A stretch of 64,000 nucleotides of DNA, from positions 1 through 64,000 of the forward strand of contig JBJOKE010000029.1 in the NCBI GenBank assembly GCA_046046245.1. The letters run 5' to 3'. The translations under genes and the position numbers were made by a program. Below are positions 26,239 through 39,171 of this stretch, piece by piece. Within the stretch, counting starts at the first letter, position 1. Each line of letters begins with the position of its first letter. A model generated the notes under the pieces. That model was not told the origin of the DNA. It did not search any database and worked only from the letters and a program-made list of their open reading frames with translations. This stretch comes from UBA4615 sp046046245. Lineage in GTDB: Bacteria > Pseudomonadota > Gammaproteobacteria > Burkholderiales > Burkholderiaceae_E.

Positions 26239-27308
26239 GCCGTACCCTCCTGGTGATGGCGGGCGGCACCGGCGGCCACGTCTTTCCCGGCCTCGCGGTG
26301 GCGGACGTGATGCGCGCCCGCGCCTGGAACGTCGTCTGGCTCGGCAATCCGTCCGGCATGGAGGCCACGCTCGTTCCGAAGCACGGGATCCCGATGAAGG
26401 GGGTCCGCTTCGGCGGCCTGCGCGGCAAGGGCCTGGTCACGAAGCTGATGCTGCCGGTGAACCTGCTGCGCGCGTTCGCGCAGAGCCTGGCGGTGCTGCG
26501 CGCCGTGAAGCCCTCGGTGGTGCTCGGCATGGGCGGCTACGTCGCCTTCCCCGCCGGCATGATGGCTGCGCTGACCGGCACGCCGCTGGTGGTCCACGAG
26601 CAGAACTCGATCGCCGGGCTGACCAACAGGGTGCTCGCGAAGGTCGCCGACCGCGTGCTGGTGGCGTTTCCCGGCGCGATCGCCGGCGGCGACTGGAGCG
26701 GCAACCCGGTGCGCGCCGACCTCGCCGCGCTGCCCGCCCCCGAGGTGCGCTACGCGGCGCGCAGCGGCCCGCTGCGGCTGCTGGTGGTGGGCGGCAGCCT
26801 CGGCGCGCAGGCGCTGAACACCGTCGTGCCGCAGGCGCTCGCGCGGCTGCCGGCCGACGCGCGTCCCGCTGTCGTCCACCAGAGCGGGCGCAACCACCTC
26901 GACGCGCTGCAGGCCGCCTACCGCGAGGCCGGCGTCGACGCGACCGCGGTGGCGTTCATCGACGACATGGCGGCCGCCTACGCGCAGGCCGACCTGGTGA
27001 TCTGCCGCGCCGGCGCGATGACCGTCGCCGAGGTGGCCGCCGCCGGCGTCGCCAGCCTGATGGTGCCGTTCCCGCACGCGGTCGACGACCACCAGACCAC
27101 CAACGCGCGCTTCCTGTCGGAGCGCGACGCGGCGCTGCTCGTCCCGCAGGCCGGGCTGACGCCCGAGGGGCTCGCGACGACGCTCGCCGGCCTCGACCGG
27201 TCGCGGCTGCTCGCGATGGCCCGCCGCGCGCGCGAGCTCGCCCGGCCCGACGCCGCCGCCCGCGTCGCCGACGCCTGCGAGGCGATCGCGCGGAAAGAGA
27301 ACGCATGA
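26235..27308 (+). CDS. murG: lipid II synthase MurG
   Basis: Peripheral membrane GT-B glycosyltransferase that adds GlcNAc from UDP-GlcNAc to lipid I; 357 residues. The glycine-rich loop [10 protein letters not shown] is at residues 10-19, a second loop is [11 protein letters not shown], and the acceptor-side [12 protein letters not shown] follows. The C-terminal UDP-GlcNAc site shows [21 protein letters not shown] and [14 protein letters not shown] 26235 is set by the ATGA overlap with ftsW and a purine-rich ribosome binding site inside ftsW. Confidence 0.97.
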   Translation: MSRTLLVMAGGTGGHVFPGLAVADVMRARAWNVVWLGNPSGMEATLVPKHGIPMKGVRFGGLRGKGLVTKLMLPVNLLRAFAQSLAVLRAVKPSVVLGMGGYVAFPAGMMAALTGTPLVVHEQNSIAGLTNRVLAKVADRVLVAFPGAIAGGDWSGNPVRADLAALPAPEVRYAARSGPLRLLVVGGSLGAQALNTVVPQALARLPADARPAVVHQSGRNHLDALQAAYREAGVDATAVAFIDDMAAAYAQADLVICRAGAMTVAEVAAAGVASLMVPFPHAVDDHQTTNARFLSERDAALLVPQAGLTPEGLATTLAGLDRSRLLAMARRARELARPDAAARVADACEAIARKENA

Positions 27309-28706
27309 AGCACAAGGTCAAGCACATCCACTTCGTCGGCATCGGCGGCTCGGGCATGAGCGGCATCGCCGAGGTCCTGCTGAACCTGGGCTACCGGATC
27401 AGCGGCTCCGACCAGGCCGACAACGCGGCCACGCGGCGGCTCGCCGAGCTCGGCGCGTCGGTGAAGCGCGGTCACGACGCGGCGCACGTCGCCGGTGCCG
27501 ACTGCATCGTCACGTCCACCGCGGTCCGCGGCGACAACCCCGAGGTCACCGCGGCCCGGGCGAAGCGGATCCCGGTCGTGCCGCGCGCGCTGATGCTCGC
27601 CGAGCTGATGAAGCTCAAGCAGGGCATCGCGATCGCCGGCACCCATGGCAAGACCACCACCACCAGCCTGGTCGCGTCGATCCTCGCCGCCGGCGGGCTG
27701 GACCCCACCTTCGTGATCGGCGGCCGGCTGAACAGCGCGGGCGCGAACGCGCAGCTGGGCAGCGGCGACTACATCGTGGTCGAGGCCGACGAGTCGGACG
27801 GCTCGTTCCTGAACCTGGTGCCGATGATCGCGGTGATCACGAACATCGACGCCGACCACATGGAGACCTACGGTCACGACTTCGCGCGACTGCGGCAGGC
27901 CTTCGTCGAGTTCACGCAGCGGCTGCCGTTCTACGGCGCGGCGGTGCTGTGCGTCGACGATCCGCACGTGCGCGAGATCATGCCCTTCGTCTCCAAGCCG
28001 GTGATCACCTACGGCTTCGCGCCCGAGGCGCAGTTCCGTGCGGTCGACCCGCGGCCCGAGGGCGGCGCGATGCGCTTCACGCTGCAGCGGGTCAACGGCA
28101 CGATCCGTCCTCCGCTCGAGGTCACGGTCAACCTGCCCGGCATGCACAACGTGCAGAACGCGCTCGCCGCGATCGCGGTCGCCGACGAGCTGGGGGTGTC
28201 CGACGCGGCGATCGTCTCGGCGCTCGCCGAGTTCCGCGGCGTGGGCCGCCGCTTCCAGCGCTGGGGCGACCTCGCGGTGCCGGCGGCCCACGGCGGCGGC
28301 CACTTCGCGCTCGTCGACGACTACGGCCACCACCCGGCCGAGATGGCGGCGACGATCGCCGCCGCGCGCGGCGCGTTCCCCGGCCGGCGGCTCGTGCTCG
28401 CCTTCCAGCCGCACCGCTACACCCGCACGCGCGACCTGTTCGAGGACTTCGTCAAGGTGCTGAGCTCGGTCGACGCGCTGCTGCTCGCCGAGGTCTACGC
28501 CGCCGGCGAGTCGCCGATCGTCGCCGCCGACGGCCGCACGCTCGCGCGCGCCGTCCGGATCGCCGGCAAGGTCGAGCCGGTCTTCGTCGAGGACGTGGGC
28601 ACGATGCCGGAGACGCTGCTCGACGCCGTCCGGGACGGCGACGTCGTGATCACCATGGGCGCGGGTTCGATCGGCGCCGTCCCCGCCCGCACGCAGGAGC
28701 TCGCTC

Positions 28707-28714
<8 letters not shown>
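27305..28714 (+). CDS. murC: UDP-MurNAc-L-alanine ligase MurC
   Basis: First amino-acid-adding ligase of peptidoglycan synthesis, 469 residues. The N-terminal UDP-binding motif is [15 protein letters not shown] (an intact GxGxxGM loop, in contrast to MurD here). The ATP loop [10 protein letters not shown] is near residue 113. [30 protein letters not shown] and DDYGHHPAE complete the signature. ATGA overlap with murG; 8-nt overlap with ddl. murB, often the next gene in other groups, is absent. Confidence 0.97.
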
Positions 28715-29647
<933 letters not shown>

Positions 29648-29651
<4 letters not shown>

Positions 29652-30511
29652 ATCCCTGGCACGACGTCCGCCTGCTGAACGCCACCGCCAACGGCCTCAC
29701 GGCCGTGGCGGCGACGGCGCTCGTCGCGGCGGGCGTCGCCTGGGTCGTCCAGCGCCCGGCGTTCGCGCTGCAGGCGGTCGTCGTCGAGCCGGCGTCGACC
29801 GTGCAGCCGCTGCAGCACGTGAACCGCGCGTCGCTGAAGTCGGCCGGCGCGGCGCGGCTGCACGGCAACTTCTTCACCGTGGACCTCGGCGCGGTGCGCG
29901 ACTCGTTCGAGCAGGTGCCCTGGGTCCGGCACGCGCAGGTGCGGCGGGTCTGGCCGAACACGCTGCGCATCGCGCTCGAGGAGCACCAGCCGCTCGCCGT
30001 CTGGCACGACGGCCGGCTGGTCAACCGCCAGGGCGAGCTCTTCACCGCGAACGTCGCCGAGGCCGAGGCCGAGGGCGCGCTGCTCGAGTTCTCCGGCCCG
30101 CCCGGCAGCGAGGCCGAGGTCACGCGCCGCTGGCAGGCGCTGCGCGAGCAGCTCGCGCCGCTCTCGGTCGTGCCCGAGGCGGTGACGCTGTCGTCGCGCT
30201 GGGCGTGGTCGGCGCGGCTCGACAACGGCACGGTGCTGCTGCTCGGCCGCGAGCAGGGCATGCCGATCGCCGAGCGCGTCGCGCGCTGGGTCTCGGTGCA
30301 GCCCACGGTGCAGACCCGGCTGAACCGCGAGATCGCGTCGGTCGACCTGCGCTACCCGAACGGATTCGCGATGCGCGCGCCGGGCGCGCTCGACAGGGCG
30401 CCCGCGGGCGCCGCACGCGCGGCGGGCGCCCCGGCGAAGCCCGCGGCGCCGTCTCCGAGGACGGCCTCCCCGCAGGACCGTCCGTCGTCACCCTCGAAGC
30501 GTTCGCAATGA
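29648..30511 (+). CDS. ftsQ: cell division protein FtsQ
   Basis: Bitopic inner-membrane division protein of 287 residues linking early and late divisome parts. A cytoplasmic tail and one membrane segment ([18 protein letters not shown] near residues 17-35) precede the periplasmic POTRA domain ([38 protein letters not shown]) and the FtsQ domain ([26 protein letters not shown]). The last 40 residues are a Pro/Ala/Ser-rich tail. GTG 29648 overlaps the ddl stop; the longer open frame upstream lies inside ddl. Confidence 0.94.
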
Positions 30512-31740
30512 CCCGAGACAGCAAGGACCTCATCGTCGGCCTCGACATCGGCACCTCCAAGGTGGTGGCGGTGGTGGCCGAGATGCACCCCGACGGACGC
30601 TACGAGATCGTGGGGCTGGGCCAGCACGAGTCGAAGGGGCTGAAGAAGGGCGTCGTGGTCAACATCGAGACCACGGTCGCCTCGATCCAGCGCGCGCTCG
30701 AGGAGGCCGAGCTGATGGCCGACTGCAAGATCCGCACGGTCTACACCGGGATCGCCGGCAGCCACATCCGCTCGTTCAACTCGATCGGCATGGTCGCGAT
30801 CAAGGACAAGGAGGTCACCGACGCCGACGTGGCGCGGGTGATCGAGACCGCCAAGGCGGTCAACATCCCGACCGACCAGCAGATCCTGCACGTGCTGCCG
30901 CAGGAGTTCATCATCGACGGCCAGGAGGACATCCGCGAGCCGATCGGCATGAGCGGCGTGCGCCTCGACGTCAAGGTCCACATCGTGACCGGCGCGGTCT
31001 CGGCCGCGCAGAACATCATCAAGTGCGTGCGCCGCTGCGGGCTCGAGGTGCAGGACCTGATCCTGCAGCCGCTCGCCTCGAGCACCGCCGTCCTCACGCA
31101 GGACGAGAAGGAACTGGGCGTGGCGCTGGTCGACATCGGCGGCGGCACCACCGACATCGCGATCTTCACCGGCGGCAGCATCCGCCACACCGCGGTGATC
31201 CCGATCGCCGGCGACCAGATCACCAACGACGTCGCGATGGCGCTGCGCACGCCGACGCCCGACGCCGAGGAGATCAAGCTGCGCCACGGGATCGCCAAGC
31301 AGGTGCTCGCGAATCCGGCCGACAAGATCGAGGTGCCCGGCATCGGCGACCGCGGGCCGCGCTCGCTGTCGCGCCAGGCCCTCGCCGCGGTGATCGAGCC
31401 GCGCGTGGAGGAACTCTTCTCGCTGGTCCAGCAGGTGATCCGCGAGTCGGGCTACGAGGAGCTGCTCTCCTCGGGCGTGGTCATCACCGGCGGTACCAGC
31501 ATGCTGCCGGGCATGGCCGAGCTCGGCGAGGACATCTTCCTCAAGCCGGTGCGCATCGGCGTGCCGGAGTACGCGGGCGGACTGGCCGACGTGGTCAGGA
31601 CGCCGAGGTTCGCGACGGCGCTCGGGCTCCTCGAGGAGGCCCGCCTGCAGCGCCTGCGCGGTCGCAAGGTCGCGGAGCAGTCGGGCTCGTTCAAGGAGAC
31701 GCTGCGCCGCATGAAGGAGTGGTTCCTGGGGAACTTCTGA
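30508..31740 (+). CDS. ftsA: cell division protein FtsA
   Basis: Actin-like ATPase of 410 residues that tethers FtsZ to the membrane and recruits later proteins. Phosphate-binding loops GLDIGTSKVVAVVAE and LVDIGGGTTDIAIF are evident, with SHIRSFNS and HVLPQEFIIDGQ in the 1C subdomain and ITGGTSMLPGM near the end. The C-terminal amphipathic membrane anchor is KETLRRMKEWFLGNF. ATGA overlap with ftsQ. A 153-nt gap with repeats separates it from ftsZ. Confidence 0.97.
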   Translation: MTRDSKDLIVGLDIGTSKVVAVVAEMHPDGRYEIVGLGQHESKGLKKGVVVNIETTVASIQRALEEAELMADCKIRTVYTGIAGSHIRSFNSIGMVAIKDKEVTDADVARVIETAKAVNIPTDQQILHVLPQEFIIDGQEDIREPIGMSGVRLDVKVHIVTGAVSAAQNIIKCVRRCGLEVQDLILQPLASSTAVLTQDEKELGVALVDIGGGTTDIAIFTGGSIRHTAVIPIAGDQITNDVAMALRTPTPDAEEIKLRHGIAKQVLANPADKIEVPGIGDRGPRSLSRQALAAVIEPRVEELFSLVQQVIRESGYEELLSSGVVITGGTSMLPGMAELGEDIFLKPVRIGVPEYAGGLADVVRTPRFATALGLLEEARLQRLRGRKVAEQSGSFKETLRRMKEWFLGNF

Positions 31741-31811
31741 TCCCCCGGGGGTCCGTGGTTCCGGTGTCTCGCGTCTCTCCGGGTTCCCAGGTCTCCTGGT
31801 CTTCCTGGCCC

Positions 31812-31844
31812 GTTCCTGGTTCTGGTTCTGGTTCTGGTTCGTTC
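31812..31844 (+). repeat. GTTCTG hexamer tandem repeat in the ftsA-ftsZ spacer
   Basis: Three perfect GTTCTG units preceded by GTTCCTG and followed by GTTCGTTC lie 50-80 nt upstream of ftsZ. The whole spacer (31741-31893) is rich in TCCTGG/TTCTGG and is the only long gap in the cluster. It could harbour an ftsZ promoter or a slippage-prone tract. Confidence 0.7.
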
Positions 31845-31893
31845 GTCACTCGTCACACAGCGCAGCAGTCACAACTCGTTGGAGGCCCACACA

Positions 31894-33063
31894 ATGTCCA
31901 ATTTCGAAATGATCGAGTCCGAAGCCGACGGCGCCGTCATCAAGGTCGTCGGGGTCGGCGGTGCCGGCGGCAACGCGGTCAACCACATGATCAACCGCGG
32001 CGTCCAGGGCGTGGAGTTCATCGCCGTGAACACCGACCGGCAGGCGCTCAAGCGCTCGCTGGCCCCCTCGATCATCCAGCTCGGCGACGCCGGCCTCGGC
32101 GCCGGCGCGAACCCGTCGGCCGGCAAGGCCGCCTGCGAGGCCGAGCGCGAGCAGGTCAAGGCCGCGCTCTCCGGCGCGAACATGGTGTTCATCACCGCCG
32201 GCATGGGCAAGGGCACCGGCACCGGCGCGTCGCCGGTGGTGGCCGCCGTCGCCAAGGAGATGGGCATCCTGACGGTGGGCGTCGTCACCAAGCCGTTCGA
32301 CTTCGAGGGCAACCGCAAGATGCGGATCGCCGACGACGGCATCGAGCAGCTGGTCGAGCACGTCGACTCGCTGATCGTCGTGCTGAACCAGAAGCTGTTC
32401 GACGTGATGGACGAGGACGCGAGCCTCGAGGACGCGTTCCGCCGCGCCGACGACGTCCTGCACAACGCGGTCGCCGGCATCGCCGAGATCATCAACGTGC
32501 CCGGCCTGGTGAACGTCGACTTCGCCGACGTGCAGACGATCATGGGCGAGCAGGGCAAGGCGATGATGGGCATCGGCGAGGCCTCGGGCCTCGACCGGGC
32601 GCGGCTCGCGGCCGAGCAGGCGGTGGCCTCGCCGCTGCTCGACGGCGTCGACCTGCAGGGCGCGCGCGGCGTGATCGTCAACATCACCGCGAGCCGTTCG
32701 CTGAAGCTGCGCGAGACCAACGAGGTGATCAACACGATCAAGCAGTTCTGCGCCGAGGACGCGACGATCATCCACGGCACGGTCTACGAGGAGGACATGA
32801 CCGACGCGCTGCGGGTGACGGTCGTGGCCACCGGCATCGGCAAGACCGCGAAGAAGCCGCAGCTGGTGCCGCAGTCGTTCCGCGCGACCGGCACGCACGA
32901 CGCGGTCTCGCACGAGCCGCAGGGCCATGGCTACGGCCAGCTCGACACCCCGGCCGTCTGGCGCAACGCCCGCGGCAGCGCGTCGGCGCAGGTCGCGGCG
33001 CTGGAGGAGAAGGGCGTCGACCGGCTCGACATCCCGGCGTTCCTGCGAAAGCAAGCGGACTGA
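31894..33063 (+). CDS. ftsZ: cell division GTPase FtsZ
   Basis: Tubulin homologue of 389 residues forming the Z-ring. Loops for GTP are seen: GVGGAGGNAVNHM (T1), VNTDRQAL, and the tubulin signature here read as AGMGKGTGTGAS, in which K106 replaces a glycine of the usual GGGTGTG. The T7 loop is NVDFADVQTIM, and the conserved C-terminal peptide that binds FtsA and ZipA/ZapD is DIPAFLRKQAD. Start is ATG 31894 because TTGGAGGCC lies 8 nt upstream; the TTG at 31879 is in frame but is part of that ribosome binding site. Confidence 0.97.
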   Translation: MSNFEMIESEADGAVIKVVGVGGAGGNAVNHMINRGVQGVEFIAVNTDRQALKRSLAPSIIQLGDAGLGAGANPSAGKAACEAEREQVKAALSGANMVFITAGMGKGTGTGASPVVAAVAKEMGILTVGVVTKPFDFEGNRKMRIADDGIEQLVEHVDSLIVVLNQKLFDVMDEDASLEDAFRRADDVLHNAVAGIAEIINVPGLVNVDFADVQTIMGEQGKAMMGIGEASGLDRARLAAEQAVASPLLDGVDLQGARGVIVNITASRSLKLRETNEVINTIKQFCAEDATIIHGTVYEEDMTDALRVTVVATGIGKTAKKPQLVPQSFRATGTHDAVSHEPQGHGYGQLDTPAVWRNARGSASAQVAALEEKGVDRLDIPAFLRKQAD

Positions 33064-33108
33064 ACGATGGTTGGCTCCGTCGTTCGGGCCGCTTGCGCGG
33101 ACTGAACG
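33055..33108 (+). repeat. 12-bp direct repeat across the ftsZ stop
   Basis: GCGGACTGAACG occurs at 33055-33066, covering the ftsZ stop codon, and again at 33097-33108. This suggests a small local duplication or a recombination trace downstream of ftsZ. Confidence 0.6.
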
Positions 33109-33132
33109 CCCCCCACGGGACGTGACGACGAA

Positions 33133-33168
33133 CGGCCGGACCGCGCGGGGCCTCCCGCGGTCCGGCCG
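33133..33168 (+). terminator. 13-bp stem hairpin after ftsZ
   Basis: CGGCCGGACCGCG (33133-33145) is the exact complement of 33156-33168, with a 10-nt loop. It is 70 nt after the ftsZ stop and probably ends the dcw transcript, though no T-tract follows. Confidence 0.55.
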
Positions 33169-33261
33169 CCTCGCATCGCCCCTCACCCTGACGGCGGCAG
33201 GGGCATCGCGCGACGCGACGAGCGGGTCCGGCCACCTCCGGGTCCGCTCGCCGCGCCGGGC

Positions 33262-33267
33262 TACAAT
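33262..33267 (+). promoter_or_regulatory. -10 box TACAAT of the peroxiredoxin gene
   Basis: GGGCTACAATCCCCGG lies about 80 nt upstream of the peroxiredoxin ATG. The -35 region is GC-rich and weak. The transcript may continue into lpxC. Confidence 0.6.
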
Positions 33268-33348
33268 CCCCGGGCTCGCGCGGCACCGCAGCCCAGCGTG
33301 CGCCCCCACTGAAGTTCCCCCATCCCCACATCCCGAGGAGCCCTGACC

Positions 33349-33852
33349 ATGACCATCCAGATCGGTGACCGCCTGCCCGAAGCCACGCTGACCGAGTTCG
33401 TCGAGGTCGAAGGCAACGGTTGCGTCGTCGGCCCGAACGCCTTCAAGGTGTCGGACCTGGTCAAGGGCAGGACCATCGCGATCTTCGGCCTGCCGGGCGC
33501 CTTCACGCCCACCTGCTCGGCCAAGCACGTGCCGAGCTACCTGCAGCAGTACGACGCGCTGAAGGCCAAGGGCGTCGACGAGATCTGGTGCGTGTCGGTC
33601 AACGACGCCTTCGTGATGGGCGCCTGGGGCCGCGACCAGAAGTCCGGCGGCAAGATCCGGATGATGGGCGACGGCAGCGCCGAGTTCTCGAAGGCCACGG
33701 GCCTTACCCTCGACCTGACCGCCCGCGGCATGGGCGTGCGCTCGGACCGCTACTCGATGCTGGTCGTCGACGGCGTGGTCAGGCAGCTGAACCGCGAGCA
33801 GCCGGGCAAGTTCGAGGTCAGCGACGCCGCCACGCTGCTCAAGCAGCTCTGA
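33349..33852 (+). CDS. Prx5-type peroxiredoxin
   Basis: Thiol peroxidase of the AhpE/Prx5 (type II peroxiredoxin) branch, 167 residues, reducing peroxides with its peroxidatic cysteine in [15 protein letters not shown]. Other Prx5 marks are [10 protein letters not shown] at the N-terminus, [20 protein letters not shown] and [18 protein letters not shown] second cysteine in WCVSVND may be the resolving residue, or glutathione may serve. AGGAGCCCTGACC before the ATG is a good ribosome binding site. Its position between ftsZ and lpxC is often seen in Burkholderiales. Confidence 0.93.
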   Translation: MTIQIGDRLPEATLTEFVEVEGNGCVVGPNAFKVSDLVKGRTIAIFGLPGAFTPTCSAKHVPSYLQQYDALKAKGVDEIWCVSVNDAFVMGAWGRDQKSGGKIRMMGDGSAEFSKATGLTLDLTARGMGVRSDRYSMLVVDGVVRQLNREQPGKFEVSDAATLLKQL

Positions 33853-33877
33853 CGCGCGCGCGGCGAGGGACGGCGCG

Positions 33878-34798
33878 GTGCTCAGGCAAAGGACGGTCAA
33901 GGCGCTGGTGAGGACCACCGGCGTCGGCCTGCATTCGGGGCAGGGCGTGGAGCTCGTGCTGCGCCCGGCCGCGCCCGACACCGGCATCGTCTTCCGCCGC
34001 ACCGACCTGCCGGTCCCGGTCGAGATCCGCGCGGATGCCGCGCGGGTCAACGACACGCGGATGGCATCGACGCTCACCGCCGAGTCCGATCCCGGCGTCC
34101 GGGTCGCCACGGTCGAGCACCTGATGTCCGCGCTCGCGGGCCTGGGCATCGACAATCTCTACGTCGACGTGACCGCCCCCGAGATCCCGATCCTCGACGG
34201 ATCGGCCGGCTCCTTCGTCTTCCTGCTGCAGTCGGTGGGCGTGGTCGAGCAGGCCGCGCCCAAGCGCTTCATCCGCGTCAAGCGCCCGATCGAGGTCCGC
34301 GACGGCGACAAGTGGGCGCGGCTCGAGCCGCACTTCGGCTTCAAGCTGCACTTCTCGATCGACTTCGGCCATCCCGCGATCGACGCGACGGTGCAGGAGG
34401 TGGAGGTGGACTTCGCCGCGCACTCGTACGTCGACGAGATCGCGCGCGCCCGCACCTTCGGCTTCATGCACGACGTGGAGATGCTGCGCTCGCACGGGCT
34501 CGCGCAGGGCGGCAGCCTCGGCAACGCGATCGTGATGGACGAGTACCGGGTGCTGAACGCCGACGGCCTGCGCTCGCACGACGAGTTCGTGAAGCACAAG
34601 ATCCTCGACGCGATCGGCGATCTCTACCTCGTCGGGCATCCGCTGCTCGCCGCCTACACCGCGCGCAAGTCCGGCCACGCGATGAACAACGCGCTGCTGC
34701 GCGCGCTGCTCGCCGACGCCGACGCCTGGGAGACGGTCAGCTTCCCGCAGCGCAGGGACGCGCCGCGGATGTTCGCGCGCGACTGGGTCGCCGCCTGA
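33878..34798 (+). CDS. lpxC: UDP-3-O-acyl-GlcNAc deacetylase LpxC
   Basis: Zinc deacetylase for the first committed step of lipid A synthesis, 306 residues. Metal and catalytic residues are in [15 protein letters not shown], the [12 protein letters not shown] segment (zinc His and Asp) and [14 protein letters not shown]. The N-terminus [16 protein letters not shown] is the family signature. GTG 33878 follows the peroxiredoxin stop by 25 nt, so co-transcription is likely. It shows that the cell makes lipopolysaccharide. Confidence 0.97.
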   Translation: MLRQRTVKALVRTTGVGLHSGQGVELVLRPAAPDTGIVFRRTDLPVPVEIRADAARVNDTRMASTLTAESDPGVRVATVEHLMSALAGLGIDNLYVDVTAPEIPILDGSAGSFVFLLQSVGVVEQAAPKRFIRVKRPIEVRDGDKWARLEPHFGFKLHFSIDFGHPAIDATVQEVEVDFAAHSYVDEIARARTFGFMHDVEMLRSHGLAQGGSLGNAIVMDEYRVLNADGLRSHDEFVKHKILDAIGDLYLVGHPLLAAYTARKSGHAMNNALLRALLADADAWETVSFPQRRDAPRMFARDWVAA

Positions 34799-34810
34799 GG
34801 GCCCGCGGGC

Positions 34811-34987
34811 ATGCTGCTGCTGCGCACGATCGCGGTACTGCTCGGCCTGTCGGTCGCGGTGTCGGCGGCCGCCTGGGTGCTGACCGGCCAGCGGCGCTGG
34901 CTCGACTGGTCGTTGCGCCTCGTGAAGCTCGGGGTGATCATCGGGCTCGTCTTCTTCGGCGTGCTGCTGCTCGAGCGCATCGCCTGA
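34811..34987 (+). CDS. 58-residue membrane protein downstream of lpxC
   Basis: Short open frame starting ATG 34811, 12 nt after lpxC. It encodes two hydrophobic segments, LRTIAVLLGLSVAVSAAAW (residues 4-22) and LGVIIGLVFFGVLLLERIA (40-58), joined by the basic linker TGQRRWLDWSLRLVK. Codon use (GC-rich third positions) is that of a real gene. A hairpin follows directly. I do not recognise a family; short proteins of this shape occur next to lpxC in relatives, but that is recollection, not verified. Confidence 0.65.
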   Translation: MLLLRTIAVLLGLSVAVSAAAWVLTGQRRWLDWSLRLVKLGVIIGLVFFGVLLLERIA

Positions 34988-34991
34988 TCCG

Positions 34992-35008
34992 GGCCCGCGC
35001 TGCGGGCC
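34992..35008 (+). terminator. hairpin after lpxC and the small membrane protein
   Basis: GGCCCGC (34992-34998), loop GCT, GCGGGCC (35002-35008). It starts 4 nt after the small gene's stop. No T-tract, so moderate support only. Confidence 0.4.
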
Positions 35009-35033
35009 GCCCCGCGCCGCCCGACCCGACCCG

Positions 35034-35678
35034 ATGAACACGTCGCCGACCCTCCCGCCGGGGCCGTCCGGCGCCCCGCCGGACCCCGGCGCGGCGCTCG
35101 GCGTCTGCACGACCTCCGAGGCCGCGCGGCTGCTCGGCGTGTCGGCGACCACGGTGCAGGGGATGGTCGAGCGCGGCGAGCTGCAGGCCTGGAAGACCCG
35201 CGGCGGCCACCGGCGGATCGCCCGCGCGTCGATCGACGCGCTGCGCGCGGCACGCAGCGGTGCTGCCCGCGTCGGCGAGGCCACGCCGACGGTCTCGCTG
35301 CTGGTGGTCGACGACGACCCCGCCGGCCGCGCGCGGATCGCCGCCGCGGTCGCTGGCTGGCCGGTACCGGTGCGCACCCGCTGGGCCGACGATGCCTTCG
35401 ACGCGCTGGTGGCCGTCGAGCGCCATCGGCCCGACGTGCTGGTCACCGGGCTGCGCGCCGCGCCGATCGACGGGCTGGAGTTCGTCCGGCGGCTGCGCAC
35501 CGTGCCGGAGTACCGGACGATGGCCATCGTGGTCACCACCGCGCTCGACGATGACGCGATCGAGGCGCGAGGCGGTCTGCCGCCCGGGGTGGTCCGCTAC
35601 GGCGAGCCGCTGCCGCTGGACCGGCTGCGCGGCTTCGTCGAGGCCTGCGCGCTCAGCAAGCGGCTCGCTGCGGGCTGA
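35034..35678 (+). CDS. excisionase-type HTH fused to a degenerate receiver domain
   Basis: Regulator of 214 residues. Residues 25-75 form a MerR/excisionase-like winged HTH: TTSEAARLLGVSATTVQGMVERGELQAWKTRGGHRRI. Residues 85-210 resemble a response-regulator receiver with LLVVDDDPAGRARI and the threonine in IVVTTALDD. However, the phospho-acceptor aspartate is replaced by glycine G139 (VTGLRAAPIDG), and the switch lysine by glutamate E191 (YGEPLP). It is therefore probably not controlled by phosphorylation. No kinase gene is adjacent. Similar fusions are known in Burkholderiales without a defined role. Confidence 0.75.
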   Translation: MNTSPTLPPGPSGAPPDPGAALGVCTTSEAARLLGVSATTVQGMVERGELQAWKTRGGHRRIARASIDALRAARSGAARVGEATPTVSLLVVDDDPAGRARIAAAVAGWPVPVRTRWADDAFDALVAVERHRPDVLVTGLRAAPIDGLEFVRRLRTVPEYRTMAIVVTTALDDDAIEARGGLPPGVVRYGEPLPLDRLRGFVEACALSKRLAAG

Positions 35679-35686
35679 GCGAGTCC

Positions 35687-36130
35687 TCACATCGACCGCG
35701 GCGCGTGCCGGGCCGCGAGCCGCCGGAGCGCGGCCTTCAGTCGCGGATCCTCGACCCGGTCCGACAGCGCGGCGATCTCGGCCACGGCCCGCTCGCCGGG
35801 CGGCTGCTTGGGCCGGCGCGGTGCGACCGCGACCGGCGGTCGCCATTGCGGCTTGAAGCGGATCCGCTCGACCCGCCAGCCCGCGCGCACCAGGCCGGCG
35901 ACCAGCGTCGGCCCGACCTGCCGGACCTTCGCGGCGACCGCCGCGTGCGCCGCGCCCACCACCAGCGTGTCGCGCTCGAGCGCCACCACCGCGAGGCCCA
36001 GCCCCGGCGCGCAGCGCTCGAGGTCGGCCTGCAGCGCGGCGAGTCGCGACGCCTGCTCGCCGAGCGCGGCGAGGACCGGCTCGCTCCTGAGCCAGGCCAT
36101 CGCGTGTCGGGAACGGGGGAAGGGCTTCAT
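35687..36130 (-). CDS. DUF721/DciA-like protein
   Basis: Protein of 147 residues with the DUF721 pattern: [25 protein letters not shown], then [25 protein letters not shown] and [12 protein letters not shown]. DciA is the loader of the replicative helicase DnaB in bacteria lacking DnaC, and DUF721 genes beside secA are usual in betaproteobacteria. The C-terminal 40 residues are proline and arginine rich then helical. Start ATG 36130 gives MKPFPRSRH; a longer open frame upstream overlaps the secA promoter and is not believed. It is divergent from secA. Confidence 0.7.
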   Translation of the reverse strand: MKPFPRSRHAMAWLRSEPVLAALGEQASRLAALQADLERCAPGLGLAVVALERDTLVVGAAHAAVAAKVRQVGPTLVAGLVRAGWRVERIRFKPQWRPPVAVAPRRPKQPPGERAVAEIAALSDRVEDPRLKAALRRLAARHAPRSM

Positions 36131-36273
36131 CGGCGGGGCTCCGGCGGGCACTGTAGCCGATCGGCGCGGCGCGGCCGGACCGCGCCGCGCGGGCCGCCGC
36201 CGCCGCCGCCGGTCTTCCCGCGCGCGCCGACGGGAGGCCGCTTCGGGCCCCGGGGCGCTCGGGGGTCGCATGC

Positions 36274-36279
36274 TAGACT
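36274..36279 (+). promoter_or_regulatory. -10-like hexamer TAGACT for secA
   Basis: CATGCTAGACTCGACG lies 84 nt upstream of the secA ATG in the divergent secA/DUF721 gap. The context matches the other GCTAxAxT boxes in the window. Confidence 0.5.
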
Positions 36280-36362
36280 CGACGATTGCCCACGAGTTCC
36301 GAGCCGGGCTCGCCGCGCCCGTCGCGCAGGCGGGTGCCCCCGGCGACGGAGGCCGCTCCCCC

Positions 36363-39143
<2,781 letters not shown>

Positions 39144-39146
<3 letters not shown>

Positions 39147-39171
39147 GGGCGGGCCGCAGGGCCCGGCCTCA
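39144..39171. terminator. inverted repeat spanning both convergent stop codons
   Basis: TGAGGGCGGGCC at the secA stop pairs, with one mismatch, with GGGCCCGGCCTCA ending at the stop of the minus-strand esterase gene; the loop is short. It may terminate both genes and encodes both stop codons in its arms. Confidence 0.5.
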
